Positions 12,079-24,343 of a stretch of 64,000 bases of DNA are shown here, one piece after another. Every line of letters starts with the position of its first letter. Position 1 is the first letter of the stretch. Made by a program: the position numbers and the translations under genes. The DNA comes from Oscheius dolichura (Eukaryota; Nematoda; Chromadorea; Rhabditida; Rhabditidae): NCBI GenBank assembly GCA_932521035.1, contig OW051493.1, forward strand, positions 8,618,001 to 8,682,000, given 5' to 3'. A model generated the notes under the pieces. That model did not search any database. It was not told the origin of the DNA and saw only the letters and a program-made list of their open reading frames with translations.

Positions 12079-13443
12079 AAAGTCTAACTTTTGAAAGGGA
12101 ACGATTTTGGTCCTGAAGAGGGGCAGGCAAAGGAGTAAAAAGGTTCTGGAAATTCCGCGGGACAAAAACTTCATATTGTAGCGTTTCTTGGTCTTTGTTA
12201 ACCCCCACCCTTTTCTACCATCCTCTCTTCTTTGGGGGTGGATGTTCGGCGCTCTTTGCCATCGCGCGCGCAGTGCCCCCTTGCGTATTGTTGGATAAAG
12301 ACACGAAGAAAAGAAATGCAGGGAGAAAGATCTCAAGGTACACAAGGCGCTGCTGCGCGTTCGCCTCCCGGCAATCCACTCGAGTTTTCTGCTTTGATAA
12401 AAAGAAGTCGCCTCTCCAGAGGCGCGGTTTCACACGCCGACAAACAGAGAAAACTTCCCTGAGCCTCTTCACACGGTACAAGTGCACTCGGCAGAGAAAA
12501 AGAACAAAAAATAGGCGAGAAAGTTCTTGAACTCTGGGTGAGGACAGGAAAAGCTTCGAAGAGAGTAAGAGAAGCGTATTTCTCCCCGGATTGTGGATTG
12601 GTTTCTTCGACCTCTTGTAGAAGGAGAGGAACATCATGTCCGTCAAGTGATTATACAAATAGAACGGCTAATAGTACAGGGAGTGGTTTATTTCTGGGTG
12701 AAGAGGCCGACGACTGGTAAAATTGTCTAAACAAGTGAATCTGTCGGTTAAACCTCAAAAACAACTGAGGTCCCACTCGCTCTTGATGGTCCCGTAACGA
12801 ACATTTTAACAGTTTTATAGGTTCCCATTACAGTGTGCCGTTAAGTAAAACTAGGACAAGGATCAATCCCCCTTCCCAAAATCGCTATTCTTCGAGAGAG
12901 AGAGCCTCTAATTTTTATTGTTCTGACCAAAGGGAAGTCCTAATAACCAGGATCCCTAATAAACTGACGACTGCACTTTTTCGTCTACGGTATAACCTAA
13001 TTTTGATGGTGTATAGGTGAGCTCTGTCCACGTTCTTTGTGCATCCGTCTTCCTCCCCCCGTTTCCGGACTGTTCCAGGTTTACGTGCGCGTAAACTCGG
13101 AAAGACAAGTGCCGCTCTCGGGGGTCACTACGTAAAATCCCACGTACTACAGAAGAAACATTCATCTTTACACCCCCTGTCTACGCGGCCTCCTTGTTCC
13201 TTTAAAATACCGCCACCCGGCTCCACTTGAACTTGTAATTCAGCCTGCTCGAGTACTTCAAGTCTGCAAAAGTTTGTATTATTCGGGGGGGGCGAATGTT
13301 CTGATCAGTGATACCGATTTTTATCCACGTTCCACTTTTCAAGGGGGATTATACTACATAACTTCTCTTCCCTGACTATAATAAAGATTTGTGATCATTC
13401 CTGGCACGTGGCCAGAATCGAGCAGATGTCGAAATATCACATT
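12079..13443. other. no gene supported
   Basis: Long ORFs on both strands at 12195-12660 overlap one another and have no splice or family support. Nothing else recognised. Confidence 0.35.
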
Positions 13444-14130
13444 TCAACGAGGAAAACACTCGAAATTCGAGAGGGTTCTTTGATCTTTATCCGGGAGGGA
13501 ACAGATTTTCAAGGGGAAAAGATCTTTTTGGACTGTCTTTTTGTCGGCCTCGCGCTCTTCCTCCTGGACACTTGAAGTGTCATTTATTTGCAGTAAACAG
13601 CGTCCCGAACAACATTCGAAGAACGCCTTTTTTCCGCCTCGTGGCCACCTGTCGCTCTGCATTAAACTGTTTAAATGATTGTTAGCCCTGACCAGCAAGT
13701 CGATAAAATCGACGCCGTTCATTTTTTTCAAGTAAAAATTCAAATTAACGTGCTGGAGCGGGGGTTAGAAGATTTCATCCAAGAGGGTCCTAGAGCGAAT
13801 GCGGAAAGGGAGAAAATCAACCCGTTTGGATTGCAGTCACTTTGGGGCCTTTTACAGTGAAATCTAAAATGGAGAAGCGGGTATACGGTAGTCCAAAACA
13901 TTAGCCGTTAGAGGCCTAAATTTCACCTGCACAGGCTCCGAACGGCTAATTTCCTTGTTGGACTCATACATTTGCTTCGGGACCCGTTTCCAGACCCTCC
14001 AAATCCAGGAAAATTCATTAAAATTAAATGTTTCGTGGGAATAAAGAACCAGAAACACAGATCCGACTAAATGTAACAAGCCGCGATTTTCTGCCCCCAC
14101 CCGGCTCTCTTCTAACACCTCGAACATCAT
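13444..14130 (-). CDS. hypothetical gene fragments, minus strand
   Basis: Two minus-strand ORFs with protein-like composition: 14130-13864 (a hydrophobic stretch LLHLVGSVFLVLYS followed by a basic region WRVWKRVPKQMY) and 13743-13444 (acidic/basic C-terminal part with EEEREADKKTVQK). A possible acceptor TTTTAG lies near 13868, but I could not join the two blocks in one phase. No family recognised; they may be a decayed gene or chance ORFs. Confidence 0.25.
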
Positions 14131-14791
14131 TTTTTTCCTACTGTTCTCCTTGAAACCCTGGCACAGTCAAGGGAAGAGTCAACCAGTTGAGATGTCCTCG
14201 TGGGGATAGTTCAAGAGTCAGCCGCTAATCGGTGGTGGCTCTTTCTCGAAGATTACAGCAAGGTGCTCTCCACGTGAGGGGCGGTGCCTCCACCTCCTAG
14301 GAATGAGAGCGGGACTCCGGGCATCAACAATAGCTACGCGGTCAGTCGGCTCACACTGGCAGCCAGCAGCAGCTGGATCCCAGGACTAGGACCGCGCTTC
14401 TTCTTCTAGGGATTTTGACCCCTGAAATGGGGGTTCAGTTCCAGTTTTTGAAATTTTGGTTCTTTTTTTTACAGTATCCTTGGTTTGCGGCGCCCTTTCT
14501 TCGACTTCCTTGGTCCATTTCAAGCAGTTTTTTGGGCAGAAACTTATCAAACCAACTCTATACAGTAACCTGCTTTCCAAATTTATCAAATTGAAATTGC
14601 TACACCCCAAGTCTTCAAAACAACAGTTTTCTTTAATTTTTTTTAAATTTATTGGGAGCGTTGCTCTCTTTGAGCCAATTGGCAGCGTCCAGCTCACTTC
14701 ATTCTTAATTTTACTTGAAATATTTTCTGCTTTAATTTCTACAGTACCTCATGGCTCTTCTGCTCTTTTTAATCCGAAAATCTTGCAGAAA

Positions 14792-15388
14792 ATGGTGAAC
14801 GCTGACATGCTCAAGGCGCACTCCTCCAACTACAAGCTATCCAAGGATAACGCCGGAGAAATTTACAGACAGTGAGTTTTTTTTTGCCCGTTCTTACTGT
14901 ATTTTCCTTCCTTTTTATCTTTTCCAATTAAAAAATGAGTCTTCCTTTTAGACTGTTCTCCATGCATAAGGATATGGCCAACTATTGGGACGCCGAGGAT
15001 ATTGACACGGATTCCATTGTCAAGTCCCAAAAATTCATCATGAATGGTCAGCAGCTTCTTCCCATTTTCTTCCGGTAGGCAAATCTTTTCGCTCTGGGAC
15101 CCAAGGATCTTTCTAGACTACCCACGGCCGTGACTGATGACCGCAACTGGAGGAGAACCCTCAGCGAGTACAAAGAAATCTTCGAGGATGTCAACGCCCC
15201 CATGTCCGAGTGGAAGGTATCTTTCCCTTCGAGGCCCTTATAAATTTTGATGTTATTAGAACCTGAAGGACCCCTTCCTCGAGACGATGAGACTCCACGC
15301 CGGGGGATTGACCGCCGAGCAGAAGAAAGAATGGAGCGCTCTCTTGGACAAGGCCTACGTTGACATGAAGGGATTCGGATGGTATTGA
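14792..15388 (+). CDS. globin-like protein lacking proximal histidine
   Basis: CDS join(14792..14871,14952..15074,15117..15216,15260..15388), 143 aa. It follows the nematode globin pattern: YRQLFSMHKDMANYW (B-C region), DTDSIVKSQKFIMNGQQLL (CD corner and E helix with the usual Gln at E7), then the F region TLSEYKEIFEDVNAPMSEW and an H helix beginning LTAEQKKEWSALL. The F helix has no histidine: the position of the heme-binding F8 His is Phe when the block is aligned between the E helix and the invariant Trp. The start follows a CTTGCAG acceptor by four bases, which suits trans-splicing; the A helix looks short. Family assignment is by pattern, not search. AATAAA lies near 15518. Confidence 0.72.
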
Positions 15389-15595
15389 ACCCACCCCTCC
15401 CCGTCCCCCAAAAAACCCAAGAAAACAGAAGATATTGTGACAAAAGACACTGTGTAACGCCCTCAGTATTTCTTTTCTCTTCTTCTTCATATATATCTCT
15501 CCCTCTTTACTATTGAAAATAAACGGCTGTACATAAAGTTGTGCTCGTCTTGAAGCAGAAATCTCCCCCCGGAAATCCCCCAGAAAATAGAGTAT

Positions 15596-18003
15596 TTATT
15601 TCATTTCTTTCTTAATCTTATCTATACAAGCGTAGACCTGCTTCTGTAGCCTATTGAAGGTGAAGACGTGCTCTCCCGTGCCGGCTTTCATGGCATTGGT
15701 CAAGTAGGCAATGACCAGTCCCTCCTTTGGGTCGATCTTCACCTGCTGGCCACCTATTCCACAGTGACCCAGCTGCCATTCTCCGTGAGGACTCTTCGTG
15801 TAGTGGAAGCCATGACCTTTACTCAACACCTCGCCGATGGTATGGTCCATAGCGTTGGGGAAGACGGGCATCAGCAACTTCTGAAAGGGTCTTACATGGA
15901 AAAGGGAGAAGACCCGGCTCTCCTAATAAAAGAGCTGATGGTTTTTGTTTTTCTTTTTTATTACAGTATCCCTGCACCAAAATTGAAAATATATGAGCTG
16001 AGTTGTTATTTTAAAGGTCTAAAACAATCTAAAACCATCAGAATTGGCTTTAAAATGGCCCAGATAAGAACAAATTCGATCAAAAAGCTGTGTAGCTCTG
16101 TAAAGAGCCCCGATATGCAAATTCTTCAAATTTTCGGCGATTTATAGAATTAAGAAGACAAAAATTATCCAATGAATGAAAATAAATACCTCAAAAAGTC
16201 GCTGAGAGACTAGAGAGCCCTCCAGGAGGAGCTGATGTGTCTGAGCCAGCGCCCTAGCCGTGGAGACGGCATTGACCGCCGGCTGACCAGCTATCCGAAG
16301 CTCTGGATTGTTCCACATTGTCATGTTCTGGAAGATATCGGTGGCTTTTGAGTACAGGTAGAGATAAATAGGGAAAAAGACTCACCGATCCGAAATTCTT
16401 CAAACTCTTCATTTCCTTACTGAAATTACCCTTGGGATTGTAGAAATTCTTGGCTATTATGGCGTTTTGCTTATCGTAGACTATTTCTCTGGAAGAAAAA
16501 TGTGAGGAAACGGACAAAAAAGGAGAGAATAAAGATAGTTTTCGAGTAGGATCCATAAAAACTGGTCGGAGGGGATGGACTTGGATTTTAGAGATCTGGA
16601 GTCCGCCAGAAGCAGACTTTCCCGGTTACTGTAGTCAGGAAAAAGGCCTAACTGTAGAGAGAAGGTAAGACAGATTCTGGGGTCATCCTAGCCCAAACAT
16701 CTGAGAAAATCGGGATTGGGGCAAGGATTTGAGGGTCTGGGGCCGACGAGTAACGAGATTTTGACGGCTACCATGAGCAGGGGACCAATCCTGACGATTC
16801 AGGCACCGGGGAAAGAGTGTCCCAGGCCTTTCCACCACCTCCTTCCGCCCTTTAAAGAACAAAGAGACCCACTTTGCCGCGAGGATATTGTTCGTCTTCA
16901 TAAGCCGGGCAATCCGTCCCTCCTCCTGGGCGCAGTCCCCAATATGAAGGTCGATATGATGCCGATCCGCTACTTCATCTCGGAAGAATTGGCCGATATA
17001 CCTCTTCTTCGGATCGATTCTTTTAAAAAGCTGTAATTTTATGCCCAATAAAAAGAAGAATTGTGTGATTACCAGGTCGAGAATATGGCCATAGCTCAGG
17101 GCCTGATAGGCTGTCTTCGTCCCCGGCGGATAAGCCGGCATCTGTGCCTCAATGGTGGCGGCAATCTTCTCCGGGCAGGTGATCTCATCCATCGTGTAAA
17201 CAATATCCAAAAAGGGGAGACCCGACTTGTGGGCCAGGAGCATCTCGATGGTGATGGATTCCTTGCCATTTTGACCAAACTCGGGCCAATATTTTGTGAC
17301 CAGGTCGAGATAGTCACAGAGGCCGCGATCAACCAGGATGGCGAAGCAAATGGCACTGATACTCTGGAAAGGCAAGGCACGAATTTATACAAATCAGCAA
17401 TTTTCATGAACGTATCGGTAATAAACCGTATATGGGGCTATTGAAACGATTATTTTGGTGCCTTCAATGGCTAATGGCAGTGCTGATCGCAACGATGACC
17501 GGGGCGTCGTAGTGTGTGCCCTGTGTTTTTCAAGCAGAAGACTCGAAAAATGATACAGTCCGAGTTTTAGACCGTACACATTCTAAAGAGCTGGCCAGGT
17601 TGGTTTTGGGAGTGTCTAGCGGGGCCCGGCCCGGTTGTCACCGCTTTTCTGAAGGATCCAGGCTATTACCCTGGTCGTCTTCTCTTTCCACCCCTTTTTA
17701 CCCAAAAACTCCAAAAATTCCTACCTTTGTACAGCTGAAGATGGTCGTGAGGGTATCCTCCCTCCATATCCTTCCATATTTCTTCTCCGCATATCCTCCC
17801 CAAACGTCGACGACCTTCTTTCCCTGATAATACACAGCAAAAGCCGCTCCTCCCAATTCCCAGCCTTCTTTGAAGTTCTTCCTTTAAAATGTCCACCATC
17901 TAAAGAAGGGGAGAGTGACCTACGTGAAGGATTCCCTGACTTCTTCAAATCCTACATCACATTGTCCGTCGATAGGGATCGGGGTCTTTCTCAATAAAGT
18001 CAT
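15596..18003 (-). CDS. beta-lactamase-fold protein (LACT family)
   Basis: Minus-strand multi-exon gene of the lact/LACTB-like serine hydrolase type. The start at 18003 gives MTLLRKTPIPIDGQCDVGF; an intron with an unusual TTTTAAAG acceptor leads to KNFKEGWELGGAAFAVYYQG and VVDVWGGYAEKK. The catalytic SxxK motif is visible as FSCTK at about 17730, followed by ISAICFAILVDRGL, LLAHKSGLPFLD and TAYQALSYGHILDLVI. Later exons have NMTMWNNPEL and QPAVNAVSTARALAQTHQLL (about 16200-16320). The last exon ends with GHCGIGGQQVKIDPKEGL (the HxG-like triad region) and a stop at 15596. Hydrolase or esterase activity is inferred from the family; substrate unknown. The exon around 16690-16990 is poorly conserved and its borders are uncertain. 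Confidence 0.78.
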
Positions 18004-19019
18004 AATAGTATAATAATCCTGAAGGTGTCGGCGGGGCGGGGCAGCTGTCCACCGGCCACAAACAAGCCTTGGCCTTGGAAAGGGCAGGGAGGGGCAGCAG
18101 CCGGTTGCGAACCGTATCAAATCTAATTGGGCAGTCAGTCCTGAAACGGGAAAATAGAATGTGTAAGAGAAAATGATCCAGGGGGTATTTTTACCTTGTT
18201 ATTGAAGAAAAAACGGGGAGAGCCACAGTTAGACAGTTAGACAGTTGGGTAACAAGAGTATAGCAGCAGGTGGGTCAGGCCGAGGTACCTTGAGACGGAC
18301 GTTACAAGACTGGTTTTGTGAATTGATGCAAAAGAATAGCAGAGGGGCATTTTATGATTCTGGAAAGAAGACTGAGAACAGAAGGATCCTGAAAAAAGTG
18401 GAAAATTGACATTTTTAGGGAATCTTACTTTTCAGGGAGATTTTCAGAGGTCGGCGCGCCGAAACCATTTTTTGACTCTTTCGAGGCCATTTTGGATGGG
18501 GTTTTTAGCGGAATTACGTTCTACTGGTCAAAAATGGCCTTGTGTCGAGTTTATTTCACCCCGAATATGCCATTTCGGGCGCGAGGCTCGATCCTGCCCG
18601 ATCAGATGCCCTTCCTGGTCCCTAGGGGCGAGAAACTCCAGAAACCCCGGTCTCCTTCGATTCGTCTTCCTGCCTTTCTTTTTCTATCAGCACGTGGTTC
18701 ACTCTGACTCATAAAATACAGATCTTTGACTAATTTCCTCCCCTATTTATCCACCACTTCAGATTTGCCACTCTGGAGCTCTCCGTGGTTGCGAAAAAGT
18801 ATAACACACCAGCAGGCACACACTCTTGGGTGTGGTCAAAGACTATCGCCCACACTTGATGGATAGGATCCGTTGCAGGGAGAACAGCAAGGCATCAATA
18901 CAGGGACAATACAGAAGGGGAACAAAGGATGTCACGTGTAATGAATTGTAGAACGATTGCAGTTCCCTGGATTTTCTTGGGGTGGATTCAAGAAGACGGG
19001 CAACGATCAATGGGGGTTA
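18004..19019. other. upstream region, no gene supported
   Basis: Upstream of the beta-lactamase-fold gene. It contains a short AGACAGTT direct repeat near 18230 and AT-rich stretches. No supported ORF. Confidence 0.4.
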
Positions 19020-19160
19020 CGAGAATCAGATCCACTGCACCCGTAAAGTCTCGGCAATACAAGGATATAAAAGCCACACAGTTTTGTAACAAAGATGATC
19101 TTCCTGCCAAGACTTTACGGGTGCCGGGGATGGCCCTGTGTGGTGTCGTGTACCGAGCCT
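19020..19160. repeat. palindromic MITE-like repeat, copy 3
   Basis: Left arm CACCCGTAAAGTCTCGGCA, right arm GCCAAGACTTTACGGGTGC. The loop keeps ACAAAGATGATC but the AATAAA is shortened. Confidence 0.8.
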
Positions 19161-19418
19161 TGAAGAGCAAGCCCCATTTCTTGGGCGACAACTATTCTCG
19201 AGAAGGAAGAAGACCAAGGAAGGAAAGCAACAAGGAAAAGCACGAAAAAAAACATCACAGAAGTTAGCCGTTTATTTTTTTCTCGGAGAACTTTATCTTT
19301 TTCATAAGATTTGGCTTTATCTTGTCGTCTTCTCCGCCGGAAAGTTTTCTATTAATTCGTTACATTTATTGTACTCGCTTTGAACCCTTTCTCATTTATT
19401 TGGCATCTTCTCCCGCCG

Positions 19419-22400
19419 CTACTTCTTCTTCTCGGCCTTCTTCTTCTCTCCTCCTTTGCTCTTCTCCTTCTTGCTCTTCTTCCCTCCTCCTCCACTACTC
19501 GCCGGCGGCTTCTTTCCCGCACTTTTCGGATCCTTCGTCATGCTGTTGCTCTCCCGGCTCTTGGCTGTCTTCTGCTGCTGCTTCTTCCCAGCGCTGCTCG
19601 AGTTGGGCGCGGCGACCATTTTGCTCGTCCCCTTGCGGGCGACACTTCCCGCCGTCATTGACTTGGCCATAGTCGTCGGTTCGTTCTTAGCAGTACTGGC
19701 AGGGGCCGGCTTTCCAACGCTGGCCGGCTCCTTCTTCCCTCCAGTACTCATCGGAGCCATCTTGGGGGCTTCCATCTTGTTCGGGACCGGTTTGACCGCG
19801 TCCTTCTTGCTTCGGCCGGTCCCTTCCTTCTTCTTGCCCTTGCTCTTCGTCGTCGTTTCCTCGTCCTGCTGCGTCTTCTCCATCACCAGCTCCCCCTCGG
19901 CCTTCTTCTTCTCCTTTTCCTCCTCCCTCTTCATCTCGCTCTCACTTATCAAACTGACCAGCTGGCTCTCCGGTACGAGTGTCTGCGAGTCACTCACGAT
20001 ATACGTGATACAGTCCTCCGTATCCAGTTCGTACTTTTCTTGGTCACTTCCTATATCAAAGACCTTATTCATCTCGTTATCAAAGACCACTTCCTTCAGG
20101 CTAATATTCTTCTGACCCTCGTAGTCATGCGAAATGGGCTTGCTCTGCCCGGCTCGGAATAGCAGAGGCCCGGTGAAAGTGAACGTATCCTTGCTAATAA
20201 CTCCCTCCTCTATGTTATGGTTTTCTTCCTGCTCGCCGGCTTTCTCGTCAGTTGAGGCGGTAGCAGTTGCTGTAGACGATGTTTTAGAGATTATCGTGGT
20301 CTGTGCTGATTTTCGTAATGGGACCGCTTTCTTAGTCGGCAAGGGGTTTGTCGGCTTCTTTCCCTTTTCCTTGCTGTTCTTGTCCTTCTTCTTCTCGCCG
20401 CCACCACAGCCCAATTTCTTCTTTATCCGCCCCCAGTATTTCGTCTTCCTCAGCAGGCAAATGCCGATAATTACCAGAACGGCTACTAACAAGACGATGA
20501 TACTGGCAACAACCAGGATAACTGTATTCTTGCTGAAACAATCCGATAAACTGGACTGAACAATTTTGACTCACCTCACCCCACTACTTCCAGCTGGAAC
20601 GGCGGTGCCAGCGACGGGTGGAGGTCCTCCTGAAGCGCGTGGGCCGCCGACGGGAGATCCTGGGCCGCCTCCTAAAATAATGGGGCCGCCACCGGGAGAT
20701 ACTGGGCCAGGTACAACTGGGGTCGGAGTAGTTGGGCATGGTGGAGACTCGACCGCCTTGGTCAGTCCAGTGGGAAGAAATTCACAGATATCACTGTCTG
20801 AAAAGTTAAAATTAGGGGCCATATTGACTGAAAAGGGACAGTTTAGCCGCGCCCGTACCCTGGATGAAGATGGAATTACAGTAGTAATATACTTACAAAT
20901 TTTGCCGGTAACATTTGTCCCTCTCAAAAAGTCCAGCTGATTATCTGTGAGCTCTCCAAGGCGGACATTCCCCTTGACTTCGGTTAAGTTACTGCTAACT
21001 GTTCCAGTGGCTCCTACGGCGATTGTCAAGTCACCATCCACCAGTTGACAGACAGACAGTTTGGACAAATCTGTCACCGGCGAGGAGAAGATACATTCTG
21101 GAATGATTTGGTTAACTGTCATTTTGAGAGTTAAACTCGCCTCCAAACTCCTGAATAACATTCTTCCCGCCGTTAAACCCTTTTAACTTCTTCAGGAGGG
21201 CATCCTCCAAGACGGGGTTTCCGCGGATGGTCAAGGCAGTCGCCGACGCTCCATTCAATTTGTCCTCCGATTCAATTTTGGCAAGCTTGGAATTTTCCCT
21301 AATCTCGAGCTTTGGAAAGACGAAAAAAGTTGTGGTCGTTGGCAATTTGATCCGTTCTAACTCGCTGTTCTTCGTTATAACCATACCTAAACAGGTAGGA
21401 TCATCGTTTTGTACAAAAGAAGCAAAACCAACCTTCTTTCATAGTGAACTCTGTCATTTTAGAGAAGTCCAATTCTGGGACGAGGGTTCCACTTATTTCC
21501 ATTTGTGTTGAGTCAATCTTGTTCGTGGTCAATTCGAATGTCTTCAGGTTTCCATTATTCGATATTATTATGCTGCCAGAAAATTGCTTTGGAGCATCTA
21601 TTTTGATCGAAGTCAGCTGAGGATTGTCCTTGATTTCAAGTGTCTCAATCTGCATAATATTCATCGATACTAATTTCAGAATAACATTTTGTAGATTCGG
21701 ATTATTTGAAATGGTAAATTCTGAAAAGTCACATTAATTGGGAATATTAATAGAAGTGCACACTTGTGATGGTTACCGTGTCCAGAACCGGCATGTTGAC
21801 TTCGGTTATGGCTGGATCTTCGATTTGAATATTTACCCTCACATCGTCCAATGTCGAAGTGAACGTCTGCCATTTGCCCACATCTACTCCTTTGACATCT
21901 AGAGTATACTGGTTGGATCCTTTAGTCTTCATCTCTGTGCATTTGGCGTCGATGACTTCTTGGGCACTTTGGCCGACTAGATCAGTACCTAAAAATGTCT
22001 GTTAGTAAACATAAAGAGCAAAAAGCTTACAAACTACTGCTGATCCCTGACGGAGACGGCGATCTACTGACGAGTTACGGAGCATTGTCGAGGAATTGGC
22101 TCTTGTCGAGGCTCCGGGCGCCGTCAAAGGTCCATCCTCCGCCGAGTTAGTCCGCGTATTTGAGCTGTTCCAGTTATTGGCCGAGGAGGATGTGGTCGTC
22201 GACTGTCCTATCCGACCCTTATCCGGAGGAACAGCAGCTGTCGTCGTGGTTACGGTAGCCGTCTTCTTCGGGACGGACCTCCCAGGGCGGACGCGTGACG
22301 GCGCCTCGGCGACGCGTTCCCACAAACCATTCCAAAAGCCGTCACCGGCAGCCACTGCTATCTGAAAAAAAAGAAAACTCAACTGTTATTCCACCGTCAA

Positions 22401-22489
22401 ATTATAATGGAGGAGGGCGGCTTGTTGCTCAATAAAAATGAGTAGCACAGTACCAAGCAGAGTAGAAGGAACAACTTCCTCCCAACCAT
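19419..22489 (-). CDS. receptor L-domain, single-pass membrane protein
   Basis: The start exon 22454-22489 (MVGRKLFLLLCL) joins in phase 0 to the exon starting at 22361 (IAVAAGDGFWNG), completing a signal peptide. Then come a Ser/Thr-rich stretch and a long ectodomain (about 21990-20890) built of LRR-like beta strands typical of receptor L domains (for example MQIETLEIKDNPQLTSIKID, ALTIRGNPVLEDALLKKLKG). Exon 20575-20797 encodes a Gly/Pro-rich juxtamembrane linker; the final exon 19419-20532 encodes a TM helix (NTVILVVASIIVLLVAVLVI) and a cytoplasmic tail of about 330 residues, extremely Lys/Ser/Ala-rich. No kinase domain follows. One splice join near 21130 is unresolved. Similar orphan L-domain proteins are expanded in nematodes; ligand unknown. 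Confidence 0.7.
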
Positions 22490-23322
22490 ACAGGAAGGGA
22501 AGAACGGTTGGGGCACTTCTAGACGGTTTTTAGCCTGTTAAAACTGAAGCAAGGGGAAAAACAGAGCATATTACAGTCCGTTTTACAGAAAAATACTGGT
22601 TGAAATTGAAAATCCAAGCGTTTCATTGCCAAAAAAGGCCCAGAAGACGGGTTGCTCGACAAAAATGACCAAATTCAAAAGAAATTGACAATTAGTTGTT
22701 TTTTCGATTCTCTAAAACGCTCAAACGCATCTAACAAACCATAGTAGTAAATAAAATAGCTACAGCTATTACTATTTTCAATTTTACAAGCATTTCTACT
22801 TGTGATCACAAGAAGGACGACAAGAACAGTGGTTTCTTCTTTTCCAACAGTTTCCAACATTCCATATTCGTGTTTTGTCGTTGTAATAATTCAATGAAGT
22901 TATTGTATATATTTTTTAGATGTAGGAATATCGAAATTTCATGAGATTATCACTCAATTCAGCATCATTTTTAGTTCTTTCTCTTTCTTGACTGGACTGC
23001 CCCCGCGCTGTTTACGCGTAACAACGCACCGCTTGCTATTCAAAAAGTTCAAAATTCACACTCTCTTGTTTTCTTCGAATTGTTTATTCTCCCATTTCAT
23101 GTGATTTTATCATTTGACTATTGATTCCATTTATGCAGAAGTTCTAAAACTATACAGCAGTCTAAAAATATATGCAAATCATTGAACACAGCTCGCTAAA
23201 TGATAAAAAATCAAAGTTGCCTTGTTCTTCATCATTTTTACAGGGTTTTCAAATATTTTAGCTATTTTTACAGGAAGAGGTTAAAACTGTCACGCCTAAC
23301 AACATCCGACTCTTTTACGGAA
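22490..23322. other. intergenic promoter region
   Basis: AT-rich divergent promoter region between the L-domain receptor (-) and the TMEM222-like gene (+). No ORF with support. Confidence 0.5.
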
Positions 23323-24158
23323 ATGGGTGGCAGTAGTGTTATCGATGTAGACAGGCATCGATTTCCATATTGTGTAGTATGGACGCCGCTTCCTATGATT
23401 TCGTGAGTTCGTTTCTGTTTTTATCATTCAACAGCTGTTTTTATACGTTTCTCTGGCATAAAGTAATTTTTAGATGGTTTTTTCCTATTATTGGTCACAT
23501 GGGTATAGCAACAAGCAAAGGAATAATACGAGATTTTGGAGGAAGTTACTACGTAGCTGTAAGATCTTCATTATAAATTTGGCTTCATCTGATTATTCTA
23601 GGAAGATAATATGGCATTCGGATGGCCCAGCATGTTTTGGCAATTAGATCCGGATCTTGTAATCGGTGGCGCTGAAGCATATGATCGTGCTATTAGAGAC
23701 GCTTCCGATGAGTATAAATCGCATTTTGTACGTCAGCATCCCTTTGTTTATACTGCTACTTTAGCATAATATTTGCTGTGATAATTGTCATTCTCATGTA
23801 GCGCTAGCTTTGAACAACATGCAGTACGCGGGAAAAACCGATTGGAATATGGTCAACCTAGCTTTTTGGATTCTAATCAAGGGTAGATTTGCAGGGTAAG
23901 TAATTCTATTGCTTTTGCTGTAACCTTGATTGCATCTGTATAAAATTCACTTTGTCAAGCCTGCTTTCGATAACCTTCGCTTTTATGAAAAGCTCCATGT
24001 GTAAAAACTCTCGTAGCAGCTGTAGCAATGATTTTTCATTTGTTGCTATAAAATATAGCTCATATTTCAGTATCTCGGGTTTTCTGAAGCAATGGCTGCC
24101 GATGATAATTTTTTTTCTTGTAGGAATCGTTCTCCTACTCAGTATTCAACTGAGCTGA
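23323..24158 (+). CDS. TMEM222-like (DUF778) membrane protein
   Basis: CDS join(23323..23402,23474..23558,23602..23727,23765..23895,24071..24158), 169 aa; every junction is in phase. Typical family blocks: RHRFPYCVVWTPLPMISWFF, PIIGHMGIATSKGIIRDF, FGWPSMFWQLDP, the Cys/His block HNICCDNCHSHVALALNNMQ and a C-terminal hydrophobic segment (QWLPMIIFFLVGIVLLLSI). A small conserved eukaryotic membrane protein of unknown biochemical role. The U2A' gene starts 185 bp downstream on the same strand with an acceptor directly at its ATG, so the two may be one operon. Confidence 0.88.
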
Positions 24159-24177
24159 TCGTCAAGTATGTTTTACT

Positions 24178-24203
24178 TTTTATTTATTTATTTATTTATT
24201 TAC
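24178..24203. repeat. TTTA microsatellite
   Basis: Simple run of TTTA units between the TMEM222-like and U2A' genes. Confidence 0.8.
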
Positions 24204-24343
24204 TGTACATAATTCTATACATATCTGTATTTATAAAAATGAATCTCTATTTATTATTCTTGTGCTTTGTATCAGTTCTGGGGCTTTCCAGTTAATTATC
24301 GCTTGTGTTTTTATTTCTTGATTTATCCTAATTCCACATTTAG

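Noticed and set aside
12195-12660. Overlapping long ORFs on both strands (111 and 147 codons)
   Set aside because: They are basic, low-complexity, antisense to each other and have no splice signals or family pattern.
19322-20115. Plus-strand ORFs of 116, 93 and 219 codons
   Set aside because: Antisense shadows of the lysine-rich tail of the L-domain receptor; the KKE-rich code reads as Ser/Phe/Leu on the other strand.
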